Source: Chitinophagaceae bacterium UBA4857 (GTDB lineage Bacteria > Bacteroidota > Bacteroidia > Chitinophagales > Chitinophagaceae). From it: a stretch of 49,811 bases of DNA. Both the position numbers and the translations under genes were made by a program. Position 1 is the first letter of the stretch. The number at the start of each line of letters is the position of its first letter. The DNA is taken from contig DHEF01000031.1 in assembly GCA_002399735.1 (NCBI GenBank), positions 63,071-112,881 on the forward strand, given 5' to 3'. The notes under the pieces are model-generated. The model worked only from the letters and a program-made list of their open reading frames with translations, did no database searches and was not told the origin of the DNA. Below, in pieces: positions 7,788 to 15,599 of the stretch.

Positions 7788-7937
7788 TACCGCCGAGTTG
7801 CGCAGAGGGTTTGCACAGATTACACAGAGGAGTGAATATGGTGTACTGAGTTTTGGAGCAGGGGCACACACCATGGCGATGGTGAGATAAACCAACTCCA
7901 TGTACCTCTGTGAAAAACGCCTTAAGCTCCGTGGTAC
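7788..7937. repeat. Cryptic repeat, family C (CACAGAG type)
   Basis: The outer arms GTACCGCCGAG and CTCCGTGGTAC are loosely inverted. Inside are GCAGAGG, CACAGAGG, CCTCTGTG and a small palindrome CACCAT-GGCG-ATGGTG. A related palindromic block occurs at 25889-25970. It fills most of the 313-bp spacer between the TerC gene and the SDR gene, and I see no gene in it. Confidence 0.5.
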
Positions 7938-8016
7938 AAAACATTGTATTATATATTAACCATCGGCATTCCTAACTGTAAATAATAAGTAGGATATTTA
8001 CACTGATGTAGCCAAT

Positions 8017-8817
8017 ATGATAAGCGAAAAAAAATATACGGTTGTTACAGGTGCCGGATCAGGCCTAGGCAAGGCCTTTGTGCTGGCCTGTGCGCAACGG
8101 GGCCGGAATGTAATTATGATTTCCTTACCGGGATCGGCAGCGCAGGTAATTGCCGATGATGTAATGGCTATTTACCCGGTAGATGTACAAGTGTATTTGT
8201 TTGACCTTACAGATGAACAGGCTTTAAAAAGCAACCTGCAAGCAATAACTGAAAAATACAACATTGATTTTTTGATTAACAATGCCGGCATGGGTGGTAC
8301 CGCTTCGTTTTTGCACACACCGTTGGAAGCGATTGATAAAATTATTCTACTTAATATTCGTTGCACTACTTTAATGACCAAATTGTTGCTGCCTTCATTA
8401 ATAACCAATGAAAAAAGTTACATTATAAATATTGCCAGCATTGCTGCTTTTACACCTATTGCCTATAAAACGGTTTATCCGGCATCTAAATCATTCATCG
8501 CCTCCTTTTCATTAGGACTTCAATACGAAATGGCCGACAAAGGCGTACAGGTCAGCGTAGTGTATCCCGGCCCGATTATGACCAACTCCGATGCATCGGG
8601 CAGGTTAATAAAACAAGGAATGAAAGCTACGCTGGGACTAAAATCAACTGATTATATTGCCAACCTGGCTATTAATAAAACCCTGGCCGGAAAAAGTATT
8701 ATAGTACCGGGTAGGTTTAACCGCTTTAATTATTACCTCACCAAGTTTTTGCCTACCAAGGCCAAAGTGGGTCTTATATCCAAAACTGTAAAAAAAGAAA
8801 TACAGCATTTACCATAG
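8017..8817 (+). CDS. Short-chain dehydrogenase/reductase
   Basis: A 266-residue classical SDR. The cofactor motif VTGAGSGLGKA is at about residues 10-20, NNAGMGG near 88-94, the catalytic serine in INIASIAAF near 137-145, and YPASK near 154-158 (the expected Y-x-x-x-K). The substrate cannot be read from the sequence. The next gene starts 1 bp after the stop (TAG-C-ATG), so the pair is almost certainly co-transcribed. This suggests two consecutive reductions on related substrates, for example a carbonyl and a sugar- or steroid-like ketone. Confidence 0.88.
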   Translation: MISEKKYTVVTGAGSGLGKAFVLACAQRGRNVIMISLPGSAAQVIADDVMAIYPVDVQVYLFDLTDEQALKSNLQAITEKYNIDFLINNAGMGGTASFLHTPLEAIDKIILLNIRCTTLMTKLLLPSLITNEKSYIINIASIAAFTPIAYKTVYPASKSFIASFSLGLQYEMADKGVQVSVVYPGPIMTNSDASGRLIKQGMKATLGLKSTDYIANLAINKTLAGKSIIVPGRFNRFNYYLTKFLPTKAKVGLISKTVKKEIQHLP

Positions 8818-8818
8818 C

Positions 8819-9817
8819 ATGAGCAACCACACCAATACAGTATTAGTTACCGGGGCCAATGGTTTTTTAGGCTCGCATATTGTACGCAACCTGCTGCAAC
8901 AAGGTTATACGGTACGGGCATTGGTTAGGCCAAACGCCAATATTAAAAACCTGGATGGCCTTGCGGTTGATTTTGTTTATGGCTATATTGATAAACAGGA
9001 AGATGTAATGAATGCCGTTAACGGCTGCGCTTATGTTATACATGCTGCCAGCATTACTTCACAATTTGGCATTAGTTACCAGCAGTACGAGCAAATAAAT
9101 GTAACCGCTACACAGTATATAGCAGCAGCTTGTTTACAACATCAGGTAAAAAAAATGGTGTTTATTAGCACGGCAGGGGCTTTTAATCCCGGTAAAAAAG
9201 CAAACCCCGGCACCGAGCTTAATGGCTTTACCATGTTTAGTTCAGGCTCGGCTTATATTATTACCAAATACCTGGCGCAGCAATATATATTGGAGCAGGT
9301 TGAAAGAAATAACCTGCCCGCTGTAATTATTAATCCTGCTTTTATTTTAGGGCCTATTGACTGGCAACCCAGCTCCGGACAAGTAGTACTATATGGCTTG
9401 CGTAAAAAATTATTGTTTTACCCTCCCGGTGGTAAAAGTTTTGTACATGTACAGGATGTGTGCACCGCCGTGCTTAAAAGTATGCAACTAACACAAAACG
9501 GTGGTTGTTATTTACTGGCCGGCGAAAGTTTAAATTATAAAGAGTTTTTCCATTTATTAAATACTACCGCCAACACAAAAAAAATATTACTGCCCGTACC
9601 GGGCGTTGCTTTAACGGCAGCAGGTTATATTGGTTCGTTACTGCAAACTGTTTTGCGTAAACCTATGACCTTTAACCGTACCATGACTTTTTTAATGCAG
9701 CTTGATAATTATTATTCTGGCAAAAAAAGCGAAAGACAACTGGGTATAACCTACACACCCACTGCCCAAATATTACAAGACACTATTAGCTGGTACCGCC
9801 AAAACGGAATTATTTAA
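8819..9817 (+). CDS. NAD-dependent epimerase/dehydratase-family protein
   Basis: A 332-residue extended SDR. The Rossmann motif VTGANGFLGSHIV is at about residues 10-22, HAASITS near 76-82, and the active-site YIITK near 147-151, with the serine in FISTAGAF. INPAFILGP near 176-184 is typical of the dihydroflavonol-reductase/3-beta-HSD-like branch. It may reduce or epimerise a hydroxylated substrate; no narrower call is possible. It is translationally close to the preceding SDR, which supports a joint pathway. The downstream spacer carries a palindromic site that more likely serves the following DinB gene. Confidence 0.85.
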   Translation: MSNHTNTVLVTGANGFLGSHIVRNLLQQGYTVRALVRPNANIKNLDGLAVDFVYGYIDKQEDVMNAVNGCAYVIHAASITSQFGISYQQYEQINVTATQYIAAACLQHQVKKMVFISTAGAFNPGKKANPGTELNGFTMFSSGSAYIITKYLAQQYILEQVERNNLPAVIINPAFILGPIDWQPSSGQVVLYGLRKKLLFYPPGGKSFVHVQDVCTAVLKSMQLTQNGGCYLLAGESLNYKEFFHLLNTTANTKKILLPVPGVALTAAGYIGSLLQTVLRKPMTFNRTMTFLMQLDNYYSGKKSERQLGITYTPTAQILQDTISWYRQNGII

Positions 9818-9826
9818 AAAAATTTT

Positions 9827-9851
9827 TGACACCCCTGACACAGGGTGGTCA
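9827..9851. promoter_or_regulatory. Palindromic/direct-repeat operator candidate before the DinB gene
   Basis: TGACACCCC is followed at once by TGACACAGGG and then TGGTCA. This gives a tandem TGACAC and an imperfect inverted TGACACCC/GGGTGGTCA. It ends 48 bp before the DinB start, with TACTTTG in between (9864-9870). A regulator-binding site is plausible; which regulator is unknown. Confidence 0.4.
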
Positions 9852-9898
9852 CTAAGTGGTTTTTACTTTGATGTATTAAATAAAACAAATCATTTTTT

Positions 9899-10390
9899 AT
9901 GAGTACTACATCAACCGTAATTAGTCCTGCCGATTTATTGCAACACTGGCAAGGTCATCGCAATTTAACAAGACGTGTAATTGAAGCTTTTCCTGAAGAC
10001 AAGTTATTTAACTACAGCATTGGTGGCATGCGCCCCTTTTCGCAACTGGCCATTGAAATGCTGGGTATGGCTGTACCATCGTTAAACGGTGTTATTACCA
10101 AAACCTGGGAAAAGTTTGAAGACATTGAAATTACCAAAAAAGAAAATCAGCCTACTACCAAACAAGCTTTACTGGAAGCCTGGGATAAAACCACCGAAGA
10201 AATTAATGCTTTGTGGCCTAAGATAGATATAAGCCGTTTTCAGGATGTGGAAGTAGCTTTTGGTTTGTGGGAAGGCCCTGTGTATTGGTTAATTTTTTAC
10301 AATATTGATAACGAGATTCATCACCGTGGACAAGGGTATGTTTACTTACGTAGCTTAGGTATTGAGCCCCCTCCGTTCTGGGAAAGATAG
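9899..10390 (+). CDS. DinB-family four-helix protein
   Basis: A 163-residue protein of the DinB/YfiT-like metalloenzyme superfamily: small four-helix bundles, often with three histidines binding a divalent metal. Features seen: LQHWQGHRNLTRRVIEAFPEDKLF near residues 14-37, and IDNEIHHRGQGYVYLRSLGIEPPPFWE at the C-terminus, where NEIHHRGQ carries the conserved histidines. Members act as thiol-dependent transferases or have unknown roles. Length is normal. It is transcribed alone behind an operator-like palindrome. Confidence 0.88.
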   Translation: MSTTSTVISPADLLQHWQGHRNLTRRVIEAFPEDKLFNYSIGGMRPFSQLAIEMLGMAVPSLNGVITKTWEKFEDIEITKKENQPTTKQALLEAWDKTTEEINALWPKIDISRFQDVEVAFGLWEGPVYWLIFYNIDNEIHHRGQGYVYLRSLGIEPPPFWER

Positions 10391-10485
10391 TTTTTTGGGG
10401 GGTATAGGGTGGAAGGTTTGGGGTAGAAGGTGTTGTTATTTTGCCTTAAACCATTAAACTTTTGAACATTGAACCTTTTATTATG

Positions 10486-10630
10486 GCGTGCCCCTGTATT
10501 ATACAAAACTGCGGCCTCGTACCTCGGCTTGTTTTGTATAATACAGGGTCGGGCTATACGCTATATCTTTTGCCCCACGCTGCCAGAGATGCTATGCTGC
10601 GCAAAAGGATGCCGCTTCTATCCCTCACGC
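10486..10630 (+). repeat. Three-way-junction-like structured element, copy 2
   Basis: GCGTG (10486-10490) pairs with CACGC (10626-10630). Between them are a perfect 18-bp hairpin CCCTGTATTATACAAAAC/GTTTTGTATAATACAGGG (10492-10509 and 10531-10548), the junction TCGGGCTATACGCTATAT, a second hairpin CTTTTGC/GCAAAAG (10567-10573 and 10601-10607), and GGATGCCGCTTCTATCCCT. A further arm GGCATCCTTTTG follows at 10641-10652. The architecture matches 2508-2657, although the hairpin arms share no sequence, so pairing rather than arm sequence appears conserved. It fills the convergent DinB-rmuC spacer. Confidence 0.65.
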
Positions 10631-10668
10631 AGGGACAAGTGGCATCCTTTTGTTTTGTTTAGTAAATG

Positions 10669-12279
10669 TTATGGTGTTTCAGTTATGTCATCGTCCTCAT
10701 CGTTAAGCGGTAACATGGCTGGCGAAATTTCTTTGCTTGATTTTAAGCCGAGGCTTTTTAGTTTTAAGGCATGGCCTATTAAATGCCCATTGCCCGTGTT
10801 TAATTGATTAACCGCTTTGCTATATGCCTGTTGTGTGTTGTTAATATGTTTACCAATTTCTTCCATGGTATTTACAAAGCCTACAAATTTTTCATACAGC
10901 CTTTCGCCGCGTTCAACAATAGCCATGGCATTTTTACTTTGCAATTCACGCTTCCATAAATCAGCCATGAGTTTTAAACAGGCGATTAAGTTGGTAGGGC
11001 TTATTAACAAAATACGTTTGGCATAGGCATGTGCCCACAGGTCGGGGTCGGTTTGTATGGCGACTAAATAAGCCGGCTCAATAGGAATAAACATCATGGT
11101 AAAATCCAGCGACGCTTCCAGATTGTCGTACTGCTTATGGTGTAACTCGTTTATGTGATTGTAAATTGAATGGATATGCTCCTTTAAAAACCCTGTTTGT
11201 AACTCAGTGTTATCGGCTGCCGAAAATTTATCGTAAGCCACTAACGAAACTTTTGAATCTATGATGATAACCCGTTTATAGGGCAAGCTTACCAATACAT
11301 CAGGTCGTAGGTTATTGCCATCATCATCTTTAATGGTTTGTTGTAAAAAGTATTCTCTGTTTTTTACCAGGCCCGATTGCTGCAAAATACTTTCCAGAAT
11401 CATCTCGCCCCAGTTGCCTTGTTTTTTTGTTTGTCCTTTTAATGCATTCGCCAGGTTGTTAGCCTCGCTGCTTACTTTGTTGGTTTGTTCTACCAGTTCT
11501 TTTACTCTTGCTTCCAGAGAAAATCTTTCTTTAGATTCTTTATCGTAGGTTTCTTCTACCTTCTTTTTAAACGTATCAATATTTTCGCCGAGCGGCTTTA
11601 GTAATGTTTCTAAATTGTTTTTATTTACCTCGGTAAACTTGCCTGATTTTTCTTCTAAAATCTGGTTGGCAATTTTTTCAAACTGCAACTGTGCATTATG
11701 TTGTATGCTTATTAACTCGTCTTTTTGCGTTTGTAGTTTTTCATTAAGTGCATTGTTGTTGGCCGTAAGCACACTACTGTTGGCAAACAGTTTGTTATAA
11801 TTTTCGGTTAGTGTATTTAATTGTGTTTCCTGCTGCTTATAACTTTGTTGTAATGCCGTGTGTGTTTCCTGTAATGCCAGGTGTTTTGCTTTTTCGCCGG
11901 CCAGTATTTCTTTTAAATCGTTTAGTGTTAACTGCTGGTTTTCGTTTAGCTTTTTTTGTGTTAACAATTCTGTCGTTAACTGTTCTTGCTGCAAGTTGCT
12001 TTGTTGTAAACCGGTTTGTAAGGATGCATTTTTTGTTTGCGATTGCCATGTTTCGGCTGTTAACATTTCGTATTTATGTTGTAGCCTCAGCAAATCATCC
12101 TGCTCACGCAACAGTCTATCCTGTACCAACTTTAATTCGGTATTCACCTGATTAAAACTGTTTAACAAGGTATCGTAGTTTTGTTGGCTTATGTATTTGT
12201 TTTTATACAAAAGGCTACATACAAAATAGCCCGCAATTAACCCTACTACTAAACCTATAACAATTGATACTATATCCAT
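10669..12279 (-). CDS. rmuC: DNA recombination protein RmuC
   Basis: A 536-residue RmuC-family protein. The first ~25 residues form a membrane anchor (IVIGLVVGLIAGYFVCSLL). Residues ~30-290 are a long glutamine- and leucine-rich coiled coil. Residues ~290-500 form the conserved nuclease-like RmuC domain: KKQGNWGEMILESILQQSGL, the PD-(D/E)XK-like LRPDVLVSLPYKRVIIIDSKV, then FIPIEPAY and LISPTNLIACL. RmuC is thought to limit inversions at short inverted repeats, which is notable in a window so rich in such repeats, though that link is only suggestive. The gene ends beside the structured element at 10486-10630. Confidence 0.94.
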   Translation of the reverse strand: MDIVSIVIGLVVGLIAGYFVCSLLYKNKYISQQNYDTLLNSFNQVNTELKLVQDRLLREQDDLLRLQHKYEMLTAETWQSQTKNASLQTGLQQSNLQQEQLTTELLTQKKLNENQQLTLNDLKEILAGEKAKHLALQETHTALQQSYKQQETQLNTLTENYNKLFANSSVLTANNNALNEKLQTQKDELISIQHNAQLQFEKIANQILEEKSGKFTEVNKNNLETLLKPLGENIDTFKKKVEETYDKESKERFSLEARVKELVEQTNKVSSEANNLANALKGQTKKQGNWGEMILESILQQSGLVKNREYFLQQTIKDDDGNNLRPDVLVSLPYKRVIIIDSKVSLVAYDKFSAADNTELQTGFLKEHIHSIYNHINELHHKQYDNLEASLDFTMMFIPIEPAYLVAIQTDPDLWAHAYAKRILLISPTNLIACLKLMADLWKRELQSKNAMAIVERGERLYEKFVGFVNTMEEIGKHINNTQQAYSKAVNQLNTGNGHLIGHALKLKSLGLKSSKEISPAMLPLNDEDDDITETP

Positions 12280-12308
12280 ATTATAAAAAATATTTTCTGC
12301 TTACATTA

Positions 12309-13448
12309 CTAGCCCAACACTTTATCGGCCACTTGTTCCGCAATGATGGATGATAGGGCCACACCCATTCCGTTACATGCAATTACGGTAATTACATTGT
12401 TGGCTACGGCCTTTACCTCCGGTAATTTATTTTTTGTAAAAGCCATTATACCTGCCCAATGGTGTTCAATTAAATCGCTGGTGTTTGCAATATTATACCC
12501 CTGTAAAATGTGGTTGTTTAAAAACGACAATAAGTGCTCCTGAATTGTGTTGGTTGTTTCTAATATACAGGTTTCTTCAGCTTCAAAGGCCTGATTACGG
12601 CCACCGCCTAATAGTACACGGTTACCCAAGTGGCGCCAATAGTAAAAGCCTTCATCGTAATGAAAAGTGCCATATAGTTTTAAGCCCGGTATAGGCTTGG
12701 TTACCAGTACCTGGCCACGTCCCGGTACAACATTGGTATTGGGCAATAAGGTTTGTGTAAAACCATTAGTAGCAAATATTAATTGGCTGCATTGTATAGT
12801 TTCGTTGGGTGTTGCTACTGTAATAGTCGTTGCTTGCTGTTGCCATTGTAAAAGAGGCTTATTCATGCTAATTGATACGCCCATTTGCTGTACCAACGCA
12901 GTCAGTCGTTGTACTAATTTGCCACTATGCAAAGCCCCTTCTAATGGCGAATAAGCCAGGGCGTTAAACCCACTAAGACCCAGTGTTTGTAATGCCTGGT
13001 TATTGATGGTAAAAGTTTCTTGTAGCGCTGTAATTTGTTGCAAACTCTTGTTTAAATCAATAATATGTTCGCCCAAATCAGCATAATTGTTATAGTATTT
13101 ATTAATGGCTTCGTAACCGCCGCAGGCTTCAAAACCAATCTGTTCATCGCCCAGCAGCGTTCGTGTTTTTTGTATGCCTTTGTAACGGTTTTCAACAACT
13201 TCCAGCATTAGTGCTTCGCCTGTTTGTTCCTTGTCGCTTAATAGTTCGGTTACACTGCCAAAGCAGGCAAAGCCCGCATTACGGGTAGAGGCCCCGGTAG
13301 GAATATCACCTTTGTCTATAATGCGTACAGATAATGCCGGTTGTCTTTTTTTAAGTTCGTAAGCGGTCCACAAACCTACTAAACCACTACCAACAATTAA
13401 AATATCAACCGGTTTATAAAATGTTTCTTTTTCCCAAATGCTCATCAT
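12309..13448 (-). CDS. FAD-dependent oxidoreductase (DAO family)
   Basis: A 379-residue protein of the D-amino-acid oxidase/glycine oxidase fold. The FAD motif DILIVGSGLVGLWTAYELKK is near residues 16-35, GASTRNAGFACFGS near 52-65 (flavin-contacting), and LLGGGRNQAFEAEET near 278-292. The C-terminal VIACNGMGVALSSIIAEQVAD is the second FAD segment. It probably oxidises an amine or amino acid; the gamma-glutamylputrescine-oxidase-like subgroup is closest in feel, but the substrate is unknown. It lies 29 bp upstream of rmuC on the same strand and is probably co-transcribed with it. Confidence 0.88.
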   Translation of the reverse strand: MMSIWEKETFYKPVDILIVGSGLVGLWTAYELKKRQPALSVRIIDKGDIPTGASTRNAGFACFGSVTELLSDKEQTGEALMLEVVENRYKGIQKTRTLLGDEQIGFEACGGYEAINKYYNNYADLGEHIIDLNKSLQQITALQETFTINNQALQTLGLSGFNALAYSPLEGALHSGKLVQRLTALVQQMGVSISMNKPLLQWQQQATTITVATPNETIQCSQLIFATNGFTQTLLPNTNVVPGRGQVLVTKPIPGLKLYGTFHYDEGFYYWRHLGNRVLLGGGRNQAFEAEETCILETTNTIQEHLLSFLNNHILQGYNIANTSDLIEHHWAGIMAFTKNKLPEVKAVANNVITVIACNGMGVALSSIIAEQVADKVLG

Positions 13449-13518
13449 AACGTTTATGTTTATTCAACATTCACAATTTACTTATGCTGTTGCTAATAAC
13501 CGTTTTAATTTTAGTCAT

Positions 13519-13546
13519 AAAAAAACCACCTTTTTACAGGTGGCTT
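13519..13546 (-). terminator. Rho-independent terminator
   Basis: On the minus strand CCACCT-GTAAAA-AGGTGG followed by a run of T (GTGGTTTTTTT) forms a stem with U tract just downstream of the DUF3127 gene that ends at 13565. Confidence 0.8.
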
Positions 13547-13564
13547 CAAAATATTTATCCGTTA

Positions 13565-13930
13565 TTAAAATGGCAGATCTTCTTTATCGTCGTCGCTTGT
13601 AAAACTTTGGTTATAGACATCATCGGCCGGATGTGCATCAACAGCAGGTGTGCTTGCGCCACCACCCGAAACAGCATCTACACGCCATGCTTTTACATCG
13701 GTGTACCATCGTCCGTTATACTCACGACTTTCCACATCAAAATCAATGGTTAACTGGTTGCCCGGTTTTAAAATGGCTTCATTTATTTTATCGCCCCAGA
13801 TAGAAATACATACTTTTTTAGGGTACTGCCCATCGGTTTCAACAATAATATCCTGTTTTTTCCACTGTCCGTTTTTACCTGCTCCTGTTTGTAAGGGCAG
13901 TAATTGTATCAATTTTGCTGTAAGCTGCAT
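13565..13930 (-). CDS. DUF3127 (SSB-like) domain protein
   Basis: A 121-residue small protein matching DUF3127, a Bacteroidota family with an OB-fold related to single-stranded DNA-binding proteins. Residues ~1-90 carry the domain: GKNGQWKKQDIIVET, KKVCISIWGDKI, and YNGRWYTDVKAWRVD. The tail is disordered and ends in the acidic, hydrophobic DDDKEDLPF, like the protein-recruiting C-terminal tips of bacterial SSBs (D-D-D-I-P-F). A role in DNA binding is inferred and unproven. Single-gene unit with its own promoter box and terminator. Confidence 0.88.
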   Translation of the reverse strand: MQLTAKLIQLLPLQTGAGKNGQWKKQDIIVETDGQYPKKVCISIWGDKINEAILKPGNQLTIDFDVESREYNGRWYTDVKAWRVDAVSGGGASTPAVDAHPADDVYNQSFTSDDDKEDLPF

Positions 13931-13950
13931 GGGTTGTTGTTTTAAAGGTG

Positions 13951-13958
13951 CAAAGATA
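13951..13958 (-). promoter_or_regulatory. Putative -7 box for the DUF3127 gene (TATCTTTG)
   Basis: On the minus strand TATCTTTG is a perfect TAnnTTTG box, 20 bp before the ATG at 13930. Confidence 0.6.
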
Positions 13959-14080
13959 TAAAAACAGTCGCTTAGAATAATTCGGGCACTTCAATAATAT
14001 CCTGATTATTCTTAAAAATAATGGGAATGATTTTGTTCTATCTGCCAAATTAATACGGATGAGTACTTGTTCCACTTACG

Positions 14081-14164
14081 TGATTGCTCGCAATTCAGTC
14101 TTTCACTGAAACAAAGAATGACCGCCTGCGTTCATGTTCCGTTCTTTTTATATCATGGTGTTAA
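14081..14164 (+). repeat. Dispersed intergenic repeat, family B copy 1
   Basis: It shares TGATTGyTCGCAA, CGTTCAT..TTCCGTTCTTT and ATCATGGTGTTA with 36337-36419 (same strand) and with 27279-27320 (opposite strand). It occupies the 347-bp spacer upstream of the SDR-membrane-AraC module; no gene is visible there. Confidence 0.6.
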
Positions 14165-14277
14165 CCGTAAGCGTAAAACCTCACAATCCGTAAAAAGTAT
14201 ACAACAACCTTGAATTTGTATTATCTGAGACGCTAAAATCTAACCGAAATTTGTACTGTAATTTAAAATTTCAAAAA

Positions 14278-15093
14278 ATGAAAAAAGTAATTCTAATAAC
14301 AGGGGCAAGTTCGGGAATGGGAAAAGAAAGTGCAAAAGTACTTATCCGGCAAGGTCATACTGTTTATACTGTAGCAAGACGAATGGACCAAATGCAAGAC
14401 CTTGAAGTATTGGGCGGACATCCTATTCAAATGGACGTTACCAAAGAAGGCGATATCCAAAATGTAGTGGATACCATTATTCAAAAAGAAGGCAAAATTG
14501 ATGTATTGTGGAACAATGCAGGTTACGGGCTTTATGGTTCTATAGAAGATGTACCATTAGACGAAGCCAGAAAACAAATGGAAGTAAACGTTTTTGGTAT
14601 GGCGGCTATGACCCAAAAAGTAGTGCCTTATATGCGTAAAGCTAATTCGGGCACTATCATCAACACCTCATCAATGGGTGGGAAAATGTATTTTCCAATG
14701 GGTGCATGGTACCACGCAAGCAAACACGCTGTTGAAGGGTTGAGCGACTGTTTGCGTTTGGAATTAAAACCATTCAACATTAAAGTTGTGGTATTGGAAC
14801 CGGGTTTTATTGCAACAGAATTTGGTTCCGTTCTTTTAGATAATTTTGCTAAAATCCCCAAAGACAGTGCTTACAAAAATATGATGGATAAAATTGCAAA
14901 AGGAACAGCCGATGCTGCCAAAGGAAACGGCTCATCTAAGCCTAGCGTAATTGCTGATGCAATCGTAAAAATCGTCAGTTCTAACAATCCTAAAACAAGA
15001 TACAAAGTAGGTAAGTTTTCTAAAATGATGCCTTGGATGCGTATTTACTTAGGAGATAAAATGTTTGACAAAGTTGTAATGAGCCAAATGTAA
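14278..15093 (+). CDS. Short-chain dehydrogenase/reductase (SDR module gene 1)
   Basis: A 271-residue classical SDR; the start was set at ATG 14278 (MKKVILITGASSGMGKE) rather than 27 bp upstream. Motifs: TGASSGMG near residues 8-15, NNAGYGLYG near 80-88, the catalytic serine in INTSSMGGK near 130-138, and YHASK near 146-150. ARRMDQM after the second strand suggests NADPH use. It starts a tight three-gene set with a membrane protein (stop to start 5 bp) and an AraC regulator (ATGA overlap). The substrate is probably small and hydrophobic, but unknown. Codon choice appears less Gly/Ala-GGC/GCC rich than in the neighbours (visual impression). Confidence 0.9.
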   Translation: MKKVILITGASSGMGKESAKVLIRQGHTVYTVARRMDQMQDLEVLGGHPIQMDVTKEGDIQNVVDTIIQKEGKIDVLWNNAGYGLYGSIEDVPLDEARKQMEVNVFGMAAMTQKVVPYMRKANSGTIINTSSMGGKMYFPMGAWYHASKHAVEGLSDCLRLELKPFNIKVVVLEPGFIATEFGSVLLDNFAKIPKDSAYKNMMDKIAKGTADAAKGNGSSKPSVIADAIVKIVSSNNPKTRYKVGKFSKMMPWMRIYLGDKMFDKVVMSQM

Positions 15094-15098
15094 AAAAT

Positions 15099-15599
15099 AT
15101 GGGTTTAATTGATTATACCACTAATTGGATAAAAGGTGAACTGTTTGAGGCTAAGCTCATTGTAGCCTTCGGCGTTATCACAATCATAGGTGCTTTCATA
15201 TTTTGGAAAATCGGCACAACTCCTAATGCAAGAGCATTATTCATTCCTTTAATTGTAGTAGGTGCAATTTATTCGGCAATAGGAGGCGGAATGTTATATT
15301 CTAATCCAAAAAGAATGATCGAACTGCCAAAAAGCTATCAGCAAGACAAGGCAGCATTTGCAAAATCTGAAAAGAAACGTGTAGAAGATTTTCAGTACGG
15401 GTATAAAATTTCAAAAATTGTAGCAACTCTCTTTTTTTCTTTGACCTTAATTATATTTTGGACTACTAAAAACCCTACTTGGGTGGGTATTGGTATTACA
15501 TTGACCTACTTTGGTTTGGCGGGATTGGTGGTAGACTATTTTTCGCAAGAAAGAGCAGATACGTATTACGCAGAAGTTTTAAAAGAAATAGAGAAATGA
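15099..15599 (+). CDS. Small integral membrane protein (SDR module gene 2)
   Basis: A 166-residue protein with four hydrophobic segments: near residues 19-37 (LIVAFGVITIIGAFIFWKI), 45-65, 108-123 and 127-147. I do not recognise a named family. A charged loop (residues ~75-100) lies between segments two and three. Its stop overlaps the start of the AraC gene by ATGA, and it begins 5 bp after the SDR, so co-expression is near certain. The role is unknown; association with an SDR and a sensor-type regulator suggests handling or sensing of a hydrophobic compound at the membrane. Confidence 0.7.
   Translation: MGLIDYTTNWIKGELFEAKLIVAFGVITIIGAFIFWKIGTTPNARALFIPLIVVGAIYSAIGGGMLYSNPKRMIELPKSYQQDKAAFAKSEKKRVEDFQYGYKISKIVATLFFSLTLIIFWTTKNPTWVGIGITLTYFGLAGLVVDYFSQERADTYYAEVLKEIEK

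Noticed and set aside
10462..10807. Plus-strand ORFs of 66 and 112 codons after the DinB gene
   Set aside because: They cover the structured element at 10486-10630 and run antisense into rmuC; no coding signature.
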